Shown: in pieces, positions 26,835-34,853 of the stretch
Position numbering within the stretch: position 1 is the first letter of the stretch
Layout: each line of letters starts with the position of its first letter
Origin: Thermopolyspora sp044507605
GTDB taxonomy: Bacteria > Actinomycetota > Actinomycetes > Streptosporangiales > Streptosporangiaceae
Assembly (NCBI GenBank): GCA_044507605.1
Contig: JBIQJI010000025.1
Location: forward strand, 5,790 to 69,789
DNA length: 64,000 nt
Reading direction: 5' to 3'
The notes under the pieces: model-generated
The model's input: the letters and a program-made list of their open reading frames with translations, nothing else
What the model was told of the DNA's origin: nothing
The model's database searches: none
Made by a program: the position numbers and the translations under genes

Positions 26835-27755
26835 GTGACTACGACAACTCACGCCACTCCGGGGATCACCTCCGGGTGGGGCGATGCCCCTGCCGGAGGC
26901 GGGGCGGCGTCCCTCGGCCCCACGGGACGGCCGCGTCCCGTGTTTCCCGAGCCGAAACCGCCCGCGACCCACGGCCCGGCACGAGTCGTCGCCATGGTCA
27001 ATCAGAAGGGCGGCGTCGGCAAGACGACCACCACGATCAACCTGGGCGCGGCGCTCGCCGAGTGCGGGCAGAAGGTGCTGCTGGTCGACTTCGACCCGCA
27101 GGGCGCCCTGTCGGTGGGCCTCGGCATCGACCCGCGGCCGCTGGAGGCCACGGTCTACGACCTGCTCATGGAGGAGCCCGACGTCACGCCCGACGACGTC
27201 CTGCTGGAGACCAGCGTCGAGGGCATGGACCTGCTGCCCAGCAACATCTTCCTGTCGGGCGCCGAGATCAGGCTCGTCAACGAGGTCGCCCGCGAGTTCG
27301 CGCTGGGGCGCGCCCTGGAGCCGCTGCTGCCGCACTACGACATCTGCCTGATCGACTGCCAGCCCTCGCTGGGCCTGCTCACGGTCAACGCGCTGACCTG
27401 CGCCCACAGTGTGATCGTGCCGCTGGAGTGCGAGTTCTTCGCGCTGCGCGGCGTGGCGCTGCTGATGGAGTCGATCAGCAAGGTGCAGGAGCGGCTCAAC
27501 AAGGACCTCGAGATCGACGGCCTGCTGGCCACGATGTACGACCCGCGCACCCTGCACGCCCGCGAGGTGCTCCAGACGATCATGCAGGGCTTCGGCGACA
27601 AGGTGTTCCACACGGTGATCAACCGCACCGTGCGCTTCCCCGACGCGACCCTCGCGGGGGAGCCCATCACCCAGTTCGACCCCGCCTCGATGGGCGCCAC
27701 CGCCTACCGTGAGCTGTCGCGCGAGCTGCTGGCCCGCTGGCCCCAGCGCGACTGA
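26835..27755 (+). CDS. ParA/Soj family ATPase
   Basis: A 306-residue deviant-Walker ATPase of the chromosome partitioning/sporulation family. The deviant Walker A is NQKGGVGKTTT (K58, GK at 62-63), motif A' is LIDCQPSLGLLTVNAL, and the nucleotide-binding C-terminal region carries TLHAREVL. A Pro/Gly-rich N-terminal extension of about 50 residues precedes the ATPase. GTG start with GGGAGG 8 nt upstream. In this locus (between xerD and scpA) the protein is not paired with a parB gene, so it is distinct from the origin-proximal parAB and its partner is unknown; association with condensin genes suggests a chromosome-organisation role. Confidence 0.93.
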   Translation: MTTTTHATPGITSGWGDAPAGGGAASLGPTGRPRPVFPEPKPPATHGPARVVAMVNQKGGVGKTTTTINLGAALAECGQKVLLVDFDPQGALSVGLGIDPRPLEATVYDLLMEEPDVTPDDVLLETSVEGMDLLPSNIFLSGAEIRLVNEVAREFALGRALEPLLPHYDICLIDCQPSLGLLTVNALTCAHSVIVPLECEFFALRGVALLMESISKVQERLNKDLEIDGLLATMYDPRTLHAREVLQTIMQGFGDKVFHTVINRTVRFPDATLAGEPITQFDPASMGATAYRELSRELLARWPQRD

Positions 27756-27772
27756 GCCGAGCCGGCCCGCCC

Positions 27773-27799
27773 CCCGCCGGCCGCGCTCCGGCGGGTTTT
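27773..27799 (+). terminator. Rho-independent terminator after parA
   Basis: A perfect 8-bp GC stem (27773-27780 with 27788-27795) with a 7-nt loop is followed by TTTT, 18 nt after the parA stop. Confidence 0.8.
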
Positions 27800-27976
27800 C
27801 GCGTGCCCGGGCGACGCTCCGCGGCGACCCGGCGGCCGCCGTGACGACCGTGCCGCATCAGGCGGTGACCTGGCCGCGGCAACGGTCGCGCCGGGCCGCG
27901 TGCGGGCCAGGACATATGCGGGCCGGGTCAGGTGCGGGCCGGGCCGATGAACGTGCCGAGCCGATCGCCGGGCTGA

Positions 27977-27982
27977 GACAAT
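27977..27982 (+). promoter_or_regulatory. -10-like GACAAT, leaderless promoter for scpA
   Basis: The hexamer has the conserved A2 and T6 and ends 6 nt before the scpA GTG. No Shine-Dalgarno sequence is present, and the parA terminator lies upstream, so scpA needs its own promoter. Confidence 0.4.
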
Positions 27983-27988
27983 GGGGCG

Positions 27989-28879
27989 GTGAGCGAGCAG
28001 ACCGCATCCGCGCCGCCGCCGGCCGAGGCCGCAGCCGAGGCCGGCGGGTTCCAGGTGCACCTCGAGGTCTTCGAGGGGCCGTTCGATCTGCTGCTCAACC
28101 TGATCGCCAAGCACAAGCTCGACATCACCGAGGTCTCGCTGTCGCGGGTCACCGACGAGTTCATCGCCTACATCAGGGCCCGGGGCCCCGAGTGGGACCT
28201 CGACCAGACCAGCCACTTCCTGCTCGTCGCGGCCACCCTGCTCGATCTGAAGGCCGCGCGGCTGCTGCCGACCGGTGAGGTCGAGGACGAAGAGGACCTC
28301 GCCCTCCTGGAGGCCCGCGACCTGCTCTTCGCGCGGCTGCTGCAGTACCGCGCGTACAAGGAGATCGCCAAGATCTTCGCCGGGCGCATGGCCGAGGAGG
28401 CGCTGCGCTTCCCCCGCCAGGTGCCGATGGAACCCCCCTTCGCCGATCTGCTGCCCGAACTGGTGCTGGGCGTCGGGCCGGAGCGGCTGGCGCGCATCGC
28501 CGCACGGGCGCTGACGCCGAAGAAGCAGCCGTCGGTGTCGACCGCGCACATCTATCAACCGATGGCCAGCGTGCGCGAGCAGGCCGCTATCCTGGTGGGG
28601 CGGCTCAGGCGCGTGCGCAGGGCCACCTTCCGGGCCCTGGTCGCCGACTGCGAGGGCACTTTCGAGATCGTCGCGCGTTTCCTCGCCGTGCTGGAGCTGT
28701 TCCGGGAGGCGGCCGTCACGTTCGAGCAGCTCGAACCGCTCGGCGACCTGCACGTGATCTGGACCGGCGCCGACGACGGCGACATCGCGGTGGGCGACGA
28801 CTATGACACGCGAGAGCACGGCTCGCGAGACCACGACGCGCGAGATGACACGCGAGGCGAAAGGGCTGCCGATGAGTGA
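27989..28879 (+). CDS. scpA: Segregation and condensation protein A
   Basis: A 296-residue kleisin that bridges SMC heads in the bacterial condensin. The N-terminal helical domain (about 20-110) starts with FQVHLEVFEGPFDLLLNLI and contains FLLVAATLLDLKAARLLP; the C-terminal winged-helix region (about 215-270) binds the SMC cap. A charged tail rich in Asp/Arg/His follows (after GDDYDTREHGSRD) that is longer than usual. GTG start fits a leaderless transcript. It overlaps scpB by 8 nt and is co-translated with it. Confidence 0.95.
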   Translation: MSEQTASAPPPAEAAAEAGGFQVHLEVFEGPFDLLLNLIAKHKLDITEVSLSRVTDEFIAYIRARGPEWDLDQTSHFLLVAATLLDLKAARLLPTGEVEDEEDLALLEARDLLFARLLQYRAYKEIAKIFAGRMAEEALRFPRQVPMEPPFADLLPELVLGVGPERLARIAARALTPKKQPSVSTAHIYQPMASVREQAAILVGRLRRVRRATFRALVADCEGTFEIVARFLAVLELFREAAVTFEQLEPLGDLHVIWTGADDGDIAVGDDYDTREHGSRDHDARDDTRGERAADE

Positions 28880-29525
28880 CGACCCGGGGCCGGGCCCCGA
28901 CGGCCACGACCTCACCGACGGCCTGGACGTCACCGACGGCCACGACGTCACCGGCCACGACGTCGCGGGCGGCGACGGCTTCGGCGCGATCGAGCCCCGG
29001 GCGGCGGTGGAGGCGATCCTGCTCGTCGCCGACGAGCCGGTCGCCGAGATCACTCTCGCCCAGGTGCTGGAGCGGCCCACCGGCGAGATCGCCGCGCTGC
29101 TGCGCGGGCTGTCGGCGGAATACACCCGTGACGGCAGGGGTTTCGACCTGAGAGAGGTCGCCGGTGGGTGGCGGCTCTACACGCGTCCCGAGTGCGCGGC
29201 GGTGGTGGAGCGGTTCGTCCGCGACGGCCGGCAGTCCAGGCTCACCCAGGCGGCGTTGGAGACCCTCGCCGTGGTGGCCTACCGGCAGCCGGTGAGCCGC
29301 GCCAGGGTGTCGGCGATCCGCGGGGTCAACAGCGATGGCGTGATGCGCACCCTCACGGCGCGCGGTCTCGTCGAGGAGGCCGGCACCGACCCCGAGAGCC
29401 AGGCCGTGCTCTATCGGACCACGGCGTTCTTCCTGGAGAGGCTGGGCCTGCGAGATCTCAGCGAACTGCCGGAGCTCGCCCCCTTCCTCCCAGATGATCT
29501 GGAAAGCCTAGAGGAGACGAAGTAG
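28872..29525 (+). CDS. scpB: Segregation and condensation protein B
   Basis: A 217-residue condensin accessory protein with two winged-helix domains (about 40-110 and 120-195). Typical motifs are AVEAILLVADEPV, RGFDLREVAGGWRLYTRPE and QSRLTQAALETLAVVAYRQP. An acidic Asp/Gly/His-rich N-terminus of about 35 residues has repeats of DGxDVTD. The ATG at 28872 overlaps the scpA stop; an in-frame ATG at 28803 would add 23 Thr/Arg/Glu residues without an RBS. The stop shares one base with the start of the pseudouridine synthase gene. Confidence 0.94.
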   Translation: MSDDPGPGPDGHDLTDGLDVTDGHDVTGHDVAGGDGFGAIEPRAAVEAILLVADEPVAEITLAQVLERPTGEIAALLRGLSAEYTRDGRGFDLREVAGGWRLYTRPECAAVVERFVRDGRQSRLTQAALETLAVVAYRQPVSRARVSAIRGVNSDGVMRTLTARGLVEEAGTDPESQAVLYRTTAFFLERLGLRDLSELPELAPFLPDDLESLEETK

Positions 29526-31036
29526 TGAACTTCAGGCGTAGTACCCCGTCCGGTGATGGACGCGGTCGAGGCCGCACCGGCCGTGACCCGCGCGAAGATC
29601 GGGGCGGCCGGCGGCACGCCGGCTACCGTGACGACGACAGGCGAGACGGCCGGAGCCGGTCGTTCCGCGACGACAGGGGGCCGCGTGAGGAGCGCCGCCC
29701 CCGCGACGACCGGGGCGGCCGTGAGCAGTGGCGGTCCCGCGACGACAGGACCGCCCGCGAGCAGCGCGGCCCGCGCGACGCTCGCGGCCCGCGTGCGGAC
29801 CGATGGGGCCGCGACGACCGCGGACCCCGCGACGATCGGGGCTCTCGGGACCGCGATCGGCCCGGCACGTCCAGGGGCCGGTACGGCGGGACCGCCGGCT
29901 TCCGGCGTGACGACGAGGGCCGCGGGCGGCGCGACGGCTACGGCCCCCGCGCCGGCGGCCGTGACCGTGACTTCCGTGACCGTGACTTCCGTGATCGTGA
30001 CTACCGGGACCGTGACCGTGACCTGCGCGACCGGGACCGGGACCGGGGCCGCGCGGACCACGACCGTCCCCGCGCTCCCCGGGTGCCCACGATCGGCGAG
30101 GGCGGCGGGTCCCGCGGCCGGCACGGCCGCCGGGGCGCCAGGGGACCGGCCCGCGACACCCGATGGGGCTCGGCCGGCGGCGACAGGTACGGCGCGCGTG
30201 GCGCCGGGCGAGGCGACGGCCGGCGGGCGTTCAAGGGCGCCGGGCAGCCGATCCGGGACCCCGACTTCTACCCCGAGGGCTACACCGACGAGCGCGACAC
30301 GACCGAGGTGCCCGACGGCATCCGGCTGCAGAAGGTGCTGGCGGCCGCTGGCGTCGCGAGCCGCAGGGCCTGCGAGGAGCTGATCGGGGAGGGCCGCGTC
30401 ACCGTCGACGGGCAGGTGGTGCGCCGGTTCGGCGCGCGGGTCGACCCGGAGAAGCAGGTCATTCACGTCGACGGCAAGCGTGTCCCGACGTCGACCGACC
30501 TGGTGTACTTCGCGGTGAACAAGCCGATCGGCGTCGTCAGCACGATGTCCGATCCCGAGGGCCGTCCGTCGCTCGGCGACTATGTGCTGGATCGCCCCGA
30601 GCGGCTGTTCCACGTGGGCCGGCTCGACACCGACACCGAGGGGCTGATCATCCTCACCAACGACGGCGAGCTGGCCCATCGGCTCACCCACCCGAGCTTC
30701 GGGGTGCGCAAGAAGTACTGGGCGAAGGTCCCCGGGCCGATCCCGCGCGATCTGCCGCGCCGCATGACCACGGGCATCGAGCTGGAGGACGGCGTCGCGA
30801 AGGCCGACGAGTTCAAGGTGGTGCAGGAGCACGGGCAGCAGGCGCTGGTCGAGATCGTGCTGCACGAGGGGCGCAAGCACATCGTGCGGCGGATGCTCGA
30901 CGAGGTGGGGCACCGCGTGATCGATCTGGCCCGCATCGAGTTCGGCCCGGTGCGGCTCGGCCGGCTCAAGCCGGGCACGATCCGCGCGCTCACCGTGACC
31001 GAAGTCGGCGAGCTGTACGCTGCGGTGGGCCTGTAA
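29525..31036 (+). CDS. RluB-type 23S rRNA pseudouridine synthase with long Arg/Asp/Gly-rich N-terminus
   Basis: A 503-residue enzyme that isomerises uridine in 23S rRNA (RsuA/RluB family). The first 240 residues are low-complexity Arg/Asp/Gly (for example FRDRDFRDRDYRDRDRDL), probably disordered and RNA-binding. An S4 domain follows (about 263-310: RLQKVLAAAGVASRRACEEL), then the synthase domain (about 330-495) with catalytic Asp in HVGRLDTDTEGLI and the family end GRKHIVRRMLDEVGH. Usual family members are about 250-400 residues, so the extension is long even for an actinobacterium. GTG start overlaps the scpB stop by 1 nt, with GAGGAG 8 nt upstream. Confidence 0.93.
   Translation: MNFRRSTPSGDGRGRGRTGRDPREDRGGRRHAGYRDDDRRDGRSRSFRDDRGPREERRPRDDRGGREQWRSRDDRTAREQRGPRDARGPRADRWGRDDRGPRDDRGSRDRDRPGTSRGRYGGTAGFRRDDEGRGRRDGYGPRAGGRDRDFRDRDFRDRDYRDRDRDLRDRDRDRGRADHDRPRAPRVPTIGEGGGSRGRHGRRGARGPARDTRWGSAGGDRYGARGAGRGDGRRAFKGAGQPIRDPDFYPEGYTDERDTTEVPDGIRLQKVLAAAGVASRRACEELIGEGRVTVDGQVVRRFGARVDPEKQVIHVDGKRVPTSTDLVYFAVNKPIGVVSTMSDPEGRPSLGDYVLDRPERLFHVGRLDTDTEGLIILTNDGELAHRLTHPSFGVRKKYWAKVPGPIPRDLPRRMTTGIELEDGVAKADEFKVVQEHGQQALVEIVLHEGRKHIVRRMLDEVGHRVIDLARIEFGPVRLGRLKPGTIRALTVTEVGELYAAVGL
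29961..30050 (+). repeat. Degenerate tandem repeat encoding RD-rich segment
   Basis: Repeated GTGACC/GTGACTTCC-type units of 6 and 9 bp encode repeats of RDRDF/Y/L within the disordered N-terminus of the pseudouridine synthase. Such units are prone to expansion and contraction in frame. Confidence 0.7.
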
Positions 31037-31077
31037 CCTGGCCGTCTGTCAGAACGCATGGTAACGAAAGGACCATC

Positions 31078-31437
31078 ATGGTGCGGGCGATTCGCGGTGC
31101 CACGCAGGTGGATTCCGACGAGCGGGAGACGATTCTGTCCGGTGTCATCGAGCTGGTGACCGAGGTGATGGAGCGCAACCGGCTCACCACCGACGACGTG
31201 ATCAGTGTGATCTTCACCTCGACCCCCGATCTCACCGCGGAGTTCCCGGCGTTGGCCGCCCGCAAGGTGGGCTTCCACGATGTGCCGCTCATCTGCGCCT
31301 CGGAGATCGCGGTGCCGGGGGCGATGCCCCGGGTGGTCAGGCTGATGGCCCATGTGGAGACCGATCGGCCCCGCTCGGAGATCCAGCACGTCTACCTGCA
31401 CGGCGCGGTCGCGCTGCGGCAGGACATCGCCCAGTGA
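31078..31437 (+). CDS. aroH: Chorismate mutase, AroH type
   Basis: A 119-residue monofunctional chorismate mutase converting chorismate to prephenate for Phe/Tyr synthesis. The sequence matches the trimeric Bacillus AroH fold: VRAIRGATQVDSDERETIL at the N-terminus, SVIFTSTPDLTAEFPALAAR in the middle, PLICASEIAVPGAMPRVVRL and the C-terminal HVYLHGAVALRQDI. The ATG at 31078 has AAAGGA 7 nt upstream. It is 41 nt after the pseudouridine synthase and 28 nt before tyrA, matching its metabolic partner. Confidence 0.96.
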   Translation: MVRAIRGATQVDSDERETILSGVIELVTEVMERNRLTTDDVISVIFTSTPDLTAEFPALAARKVGFHDVPLICASEIAVPGAMPRVVRLMAHVETDRPRSEIQHVYLHGAVALRQDIAQ

Positions 31438-31465
31438 GCCGGGGGCCGGGGGACGGGCGGCAGGC

Positions 31466-32596
31466 ATGGCGCTCCGCGACTACGTCACGGACGGTGTCCC
31501 GGTGAACGTGTCGCGTGTTCTGGTCGTCGGCACGGGGCTGATCGGCACGTCGGTCGCCCTGGCCCTGCGCGAGCACGGTGTCGAGGTCGAGCTCACCGAT
31601 CGCGACCCGGCGGCGCTGCGGGTCGCCTGCGAGCTCGGAGCCGGCGAGCAGTGGCGGGGTCCCGGCGCCCAGGCCGCCGACCTGGCGGTCATCGCGGTGC
31701 CGCCGCAGCACATCGCCGGGCAGCTGCTGGAGCTGCAGCGGGCGGGCGCGGCCCGCGTCTACACCGATGTGGCGAGCATCAAGTCGCTGCCGCTGCGCGA
31801 GGCCGCCGGGCTGGGCTGTGACCTGTCGTCGTACGTTCCCGGCCATCCGCTGGCGGGCCGGGAGCGGTCCGGCCCGCTCGCGGCGCAGGCCGACCTGTTC
31901 CTGGGCCGCCCTTGGGCGTACTGCCCGACGTCCGACACCTCGACCGACGCCGTCGAGACGCTGCTCGCGTTGATCAAGCTGTGCGGCGGGGAGCCGGTGC
32001 CGGTCGCTCCGGCCGAACACGACGAGGCCGTGGCGCTGATCTCGCACGCCCCGCATGTGACGGCGGCGGCGGTCGCGGCCCGGCTCGCCGACGCGCCGGG
32101 CACCGCGCTCGGCCTGGCGGGGCCGGGGGTGCGCGATGTGACGCGCATCGCGGCGAGCGACCCGGCGCTGTGGACCGGCATCCTGTCGGGCAACGCCCTT
32201 CCGGTGGCGCGGGTGCTGGAGCAGGTCGCCGGCGATCTGAGCGCGGCGGCGGCGGCGCTGCGCGAGGCCGCCGCCGGCGGTGCGGGCGCCGCCGGGGCCA
32301 TGGACGACGTGGTCGAGCTGCTGCGCCGTGGTGTCGCCGGCAGGCGGCGCATCCCCGGCAAGCACGGTGGCCCGGCGCCCACGTACGACGTGGTGCAGGT
32401 GGTCGTCGGCGACCGTCCGGGGGCGCTGGCCCGGCTGTTCCAGATCGCCGAGGAGGCCGGGGTCAACATCGAGGACATCCGGCTGGAGCACGCGCCCGGT
32501 CTGCCGCTGGGCGTGGCCGAGCTGTCGGTGCGGCCGGAGGCGGCCGCCGCGCTGGCGGCGGCGCTGCGGGAAGGCGGGTGGCAGCTGCCGAGCTGA
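31466..32596 (+). CDS. tyrA: Prephenate dehydrogenase with C-terminal ACT domain
   Basis: A 376-residue NAD(P)-dependent enzyme of tyrosine synthesis that follows chorismate mutase. The dinucleotide-binding glycine loop VVGTGLIGTSVALAL starts near residue 18, and the catalytic His lies in VPGHPLAGRE. The helical dimerisation domain spans about 190-290, and an ACT regulatory domain lies at about 305-372 (VVVGDRPGALARLFQIAEEAGVN), suggesting feedback control by tyrosine or another amino acid. The ATG at 31466 is weakly supported by a GGGGACGGGCGG stretch; a GTG at 31502 just before the Rossmann fold is an alternative start. Confidence 0.94.
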   Translation: MALRDYVTDGVPVNVSRVLVVGTGLIGTSVALALREHGVEVELTDRDPAALRVACELGAGEQWRGPGAQAADLAVIAVPPQHIAGQLLELQRAGAARVYTDVASIKSLPLREAAGLGCDLSSYVPGHPLAGRERSGPLAAQADLFLGRPWAYCPTSDTSTDAVETLLALIKLCGGEPVPVAPAEHDEAVALISHAPHVTAAAVAARLADAPGTALGLAGPGVRDVTRIAASDPALWTGILSGNALPVARVLEQVAGDLSAAAAALREAAAGGAGAAGAMDDVVELLRRGVAGRRRIPGKHGGPAPTYDVVQVVVGDRPGALARLFQIAEEAGVNIEDIRLEHAPGLPLGVAELSVRPEAAAALAAALREGGWQLPS

Positions 32597-32611
32597 GCCT
32601 CCTTGGCCTCC

Positions 32612-32639
32612 TTGACCGATTGGGTAGTGCGGGTATCTA
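32612..32639 (+). promoter_or_regulatory. Possible promoter for the carotenoid oxygenase gene
   Basis: A TTGACC (32612-32617) is followed after 16 bp by TATCTA (32634-32639), a moderate promoter match. A start near 32647 leaves a leader of about 30 nt without a Shine-Dalgarno sequence. Confidence 0.4.
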
Positions 32640-32677
32640 ATGATGCCGACCGTTCCCGAGACCCATCGGTGGTGCGC

Positions 32678-34117
32678 ATGATCTCTCACGTGGCAGAACA
32701 TTCCGTGTACCGCGCCGGATTCGCCCCCGTCGCCGAGGAGGTGACCGCGTTCGACCTCCCCGTCACCGGGCACGTGCCGGCGGAGCTGAACGGCCGGTAC
32801 CTGCGCATCGGCCCCAACCCCATGAAGCTGGACGACCCCAAGCTGCACCTGTTTCTGGGCGAAGGCATGGTGCACGGGGTGCGGCTGCGCGACGGCAGGG
32901 CGGAGTGGTACCGCAACCGCTGGGTGCGGTCGGCCTCGGTCGCCGCGGCGCTCGGCGAGGAGCCGCATGCGGGGCCCGTGCACGCCGACATGGACTTCTC
33001 GGCCAACACGCACGTGATCGGCCACGCGGGGCGCACGCTCGCGCTGGTCGAGGCGGGGGCGCGGCCGTACGAGCTGACGTACGAGCTCGACACGGTGGGG
33101 CCGTGCGACTTCGGCGGGACCCTGCCCGGCGGCTACACCGCGCACAGCAAGCGCGATCCGCGCACGGGCGAGCTGCACGCCGTGTCCTACTTCTGGGGCT
33201 GGGACTACGTACAGTACTCACGGGTGAGCGCCGCCGGCCTGGTGACCCGCACCGTGAACATCCCGGTCGAGGGCGGCCCCATGATCCACGACTGCGCGCT
33301 GACCGAGAGGTACGTGGTCGTCTACGATCTGCCGGTCGCGTTGGACATGGGGCTGGTGGAGGCCGGCGCGGGCGTGCCGTACTCGTGGAGCGACACGCGC
33401 CCGGCCCGGGTCGGGCTGCTGCCGCGCGACGGCGGCGCCGACGACGTGCGCTGGTTCGAGGTCGGCCCGTGCTGGGTGTTCCACACGCTGAACGCCTACG
33501 ACGACGGCGACTCCGTGGTGATCGACCTGGTCCGCTACGACCGGCTGTTCGACCGGGGCGAGCTGACCGGGAGCCTGCCCACGCTGGACCGGTGGGTGAT
33601 CGACGTGCCCGCCGGCACGGTGACCGAGAGCCGCCTCGACGACCGGCCCCAGGAGTTCCCCCGGGTCGACGAGCGGCGCGTCTCCCTGCCCTACCGGTAC
33701 GGCTACGCCACCGCCACCGCCGACCTGTCGGAGATCCTGGCGGGCGGCCGCGACGATCTGGACGATCTCGGCGATCTCGGCGACGAGGCCTTCGGCAACG
33801 CGTTGATCAAGCACGACCTGCTGCGCGGCACCCGGCAGACCCGCCCGCTGGGCCGCGACGCCTACGCGGGCGAGCCGGTCTTCGTGCCCGCCGCGTCCTC
33901 CGGGTCCGTGTCCTCCGGGTCCGCGGGCGGCGGGGAGGACGACGGCGGGGAGGACGACGGCTACGTGCTGGCGTTCGTCAACGACCCGGCGCGCGGCGCC
34001 GCCGACCTGGTCATTCTCTCGTCGGTGGACTTCACCGGCGACCCGGTGGGCGTGGTGCACCTGCCCGCGCGGATCCCGCTCGGCTTCCACGGCAGCTGGG
34101 TGCCCGACATCTGCTGA
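32678..34117 (+). CDS. Carotenoid oxygenase family protein (RPE65/CCD-like)
   Basis: A 479-residue non-heme iron dioxygenase that would cleave a double bond in a carotenoid, apocarotenoid or stilbene. The four iron-binding histidines of the seven-bladed propeller are all present: H156 (YTAHSKRD), H204 (MIHDCALT), H269 (VFHTLNAY) and H471 (GFHGSWVP). The N-terminal ELNGRYLRIGPNP and EGMVHGVRL motifs are typical. A Ser/Gly/Asp/Glu-rich insert lies at about 407-427. The ATG at 32678 is chosen by similarity to the normal N-terminus; a GTG two codons upstream and a longer frame from 32603 are possible. No carotenoid synthesis genes are nearby, and the gene interrupts the usual tyrA-cmk order. Confidence 0.93.
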   Translation: MISHVAEHSVYRAGFAPVAEEVTAFDLPVTGHVPAELNGRYLRIGPNPMKLDDPKLHLFLGEGMVHGVRLRDGRAEWYRNRWVRSASVAAALGEEPHAGPVHADMDFSANTHVIGHAGRTLALVEAGARPYELTYELDTVGPCDFGGTLPGGYTAHSKRDPRTGELHAVSYFWGWDYVQYSRVSAAGLVTRTVNIPVEGGPMIHDCALTERYVVVYDLPVALDMGLVEAGAGVPYSWSDTRPARVGLLPRDGGADDVRWFEVGPCWVFHTLNAYDDGDSVVIDLVRYDRLFDRGELTGSLPTLDRWVIDVPAGTVTESRLDDRPQEFPRVDERRVSLPYRYGYATATADLSEILAGGRDDLDDLGDLGDEAFGNALIKHDLLRGTRQTRPLGRDAYAGEPVFVPAASSGSVSSGSAGGGEDDGGEDDGYVLAFVNDPARGAADLVILSSVDFTGDPVGVVHLPARIPLGFHGSWVPDIC

Positions 34118-34142
34118 TGCGCGTATCGGCCCGGAATCCCGG

Positions 34143-34148
34143 TACCCT
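34143..34148 (+). promoter_or_regulatory. -10-like TACCCT before cmk-der
   Basis: A TAnnnT hexamer lies about 34 nt before the cmk GTG. Its -35 region is poor. It would give a short leader containing the AAGGGAGAGG ribosome-binding site. Confidence 0.35.
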
Positions 34149-34181
34149 CGGGGGCGACAACCTGAACACAAGGGAGAGGCC

Positions 34182-34853
34182 GTGACCGAGCTGGTGGTCG
34201 CCATGGACGGTCCTTCGGGGTCGGGCAAGTCGAGCGCGTCGCGCGCGGTCGCGCGGGCGCTGGGCCTGCGCTACCTCGACACCGGGGCGATGTACCGCGC
34301 GATCACCTGGTGGATGCTCCGCCAGGGCGTCGACATCGATGATCCCGCGGCCGTCGCCGCCCGCTGCGGTGAGGCGGTCATCGAGGTGGGCACCGATCCC
34401 GACGCGCCCGCCGTCAGCGTCGACGGCATCGACGTCTCCGGGCCGATCCGCACCCCGGAGGTCACCGCCGCGGTGTCGGCCGTCAGCGCGGTGCCCGAGG
34501 TGCGGGCCCGCATGGTCGCCGAGCAGCGGCGCATCATCGCCGAGTCCGCCGAGGCCGGCGGCGCCGTGGTCGAGGGGCGCGACATCGGCTCGGTGGTCGC
34601 GCCGGCCGCACCCGTCAAGATCTTCCTCACCGCGAGCGCCGACGCGCGGGCCCGGCGGCGGGCGGCCGAGCTCGACGGCACGACCGCGGCCGCGCAGCGC
34701 GAGGCCATGGCCCGCCGCGACGGCCTCGACTCCACCCGTAAGATCAGCCCGCTGGCCAAGGCGGCCGACGCCATCGAGCTCGACACCACCGAGCTCACGC
34801 TGGAGGAAGTGGTCGCCGAGGTGCTGCGCATCACGAAGGAGCGCACGGCGTGA
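34182..34853 (+). CDS. cmk: Cytidylate (CMP/dCMP) kinase
   Basis: A 223-residue nucleotide kinase making CDP/dCDP. The P-loop is DGPSGSGKSS (residues 9-18), the substrate region YLDTGAMYRAITWW follows, and the CMP-binding insert, EGRDIGSVV and the Arg-rich lid (DARARRRAAEL, REAMARRDGLDSTRKISPL) are all present. GTG start with AAGGGAGAGG 3 nt upstream. The stop overlaps the der start (GTGA at 34850-34853), so the two are co-translated, as in many bacteria. Confidence 0.97.
   Translation: MTELVVAMDGPSGSGKSSASRAVARALGLRYLDTGAMYRAITWWMLRQGVDIDDPAAVAARCGEAVIEVGTDPDAPAVSVDGIDVSGPIRTPEVTAAVSAVSAVPEVRARMVAEQRRIIAESAEAGGAVVEGRDIGSVVAPAAPVKIFLTASADARARRRAAELDGTTAAAQREAMARRDGLDSTRKISPLAKAADAIELDTTELTLEEVVAEVLRITKERTA

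Noticed and set aside
29961..30050. CRISPR-like repeat array
   Set aside because: The units are 6-9 bp, contiguous and coding in frame; there are no spacers.
29411..30913. 500-residue minus frame opposite the pseudouridine synthase
   Set aside because: Val/Ala/Pro-rich reverse complement of Arg/Asp codons, with no ribosome-binding site.
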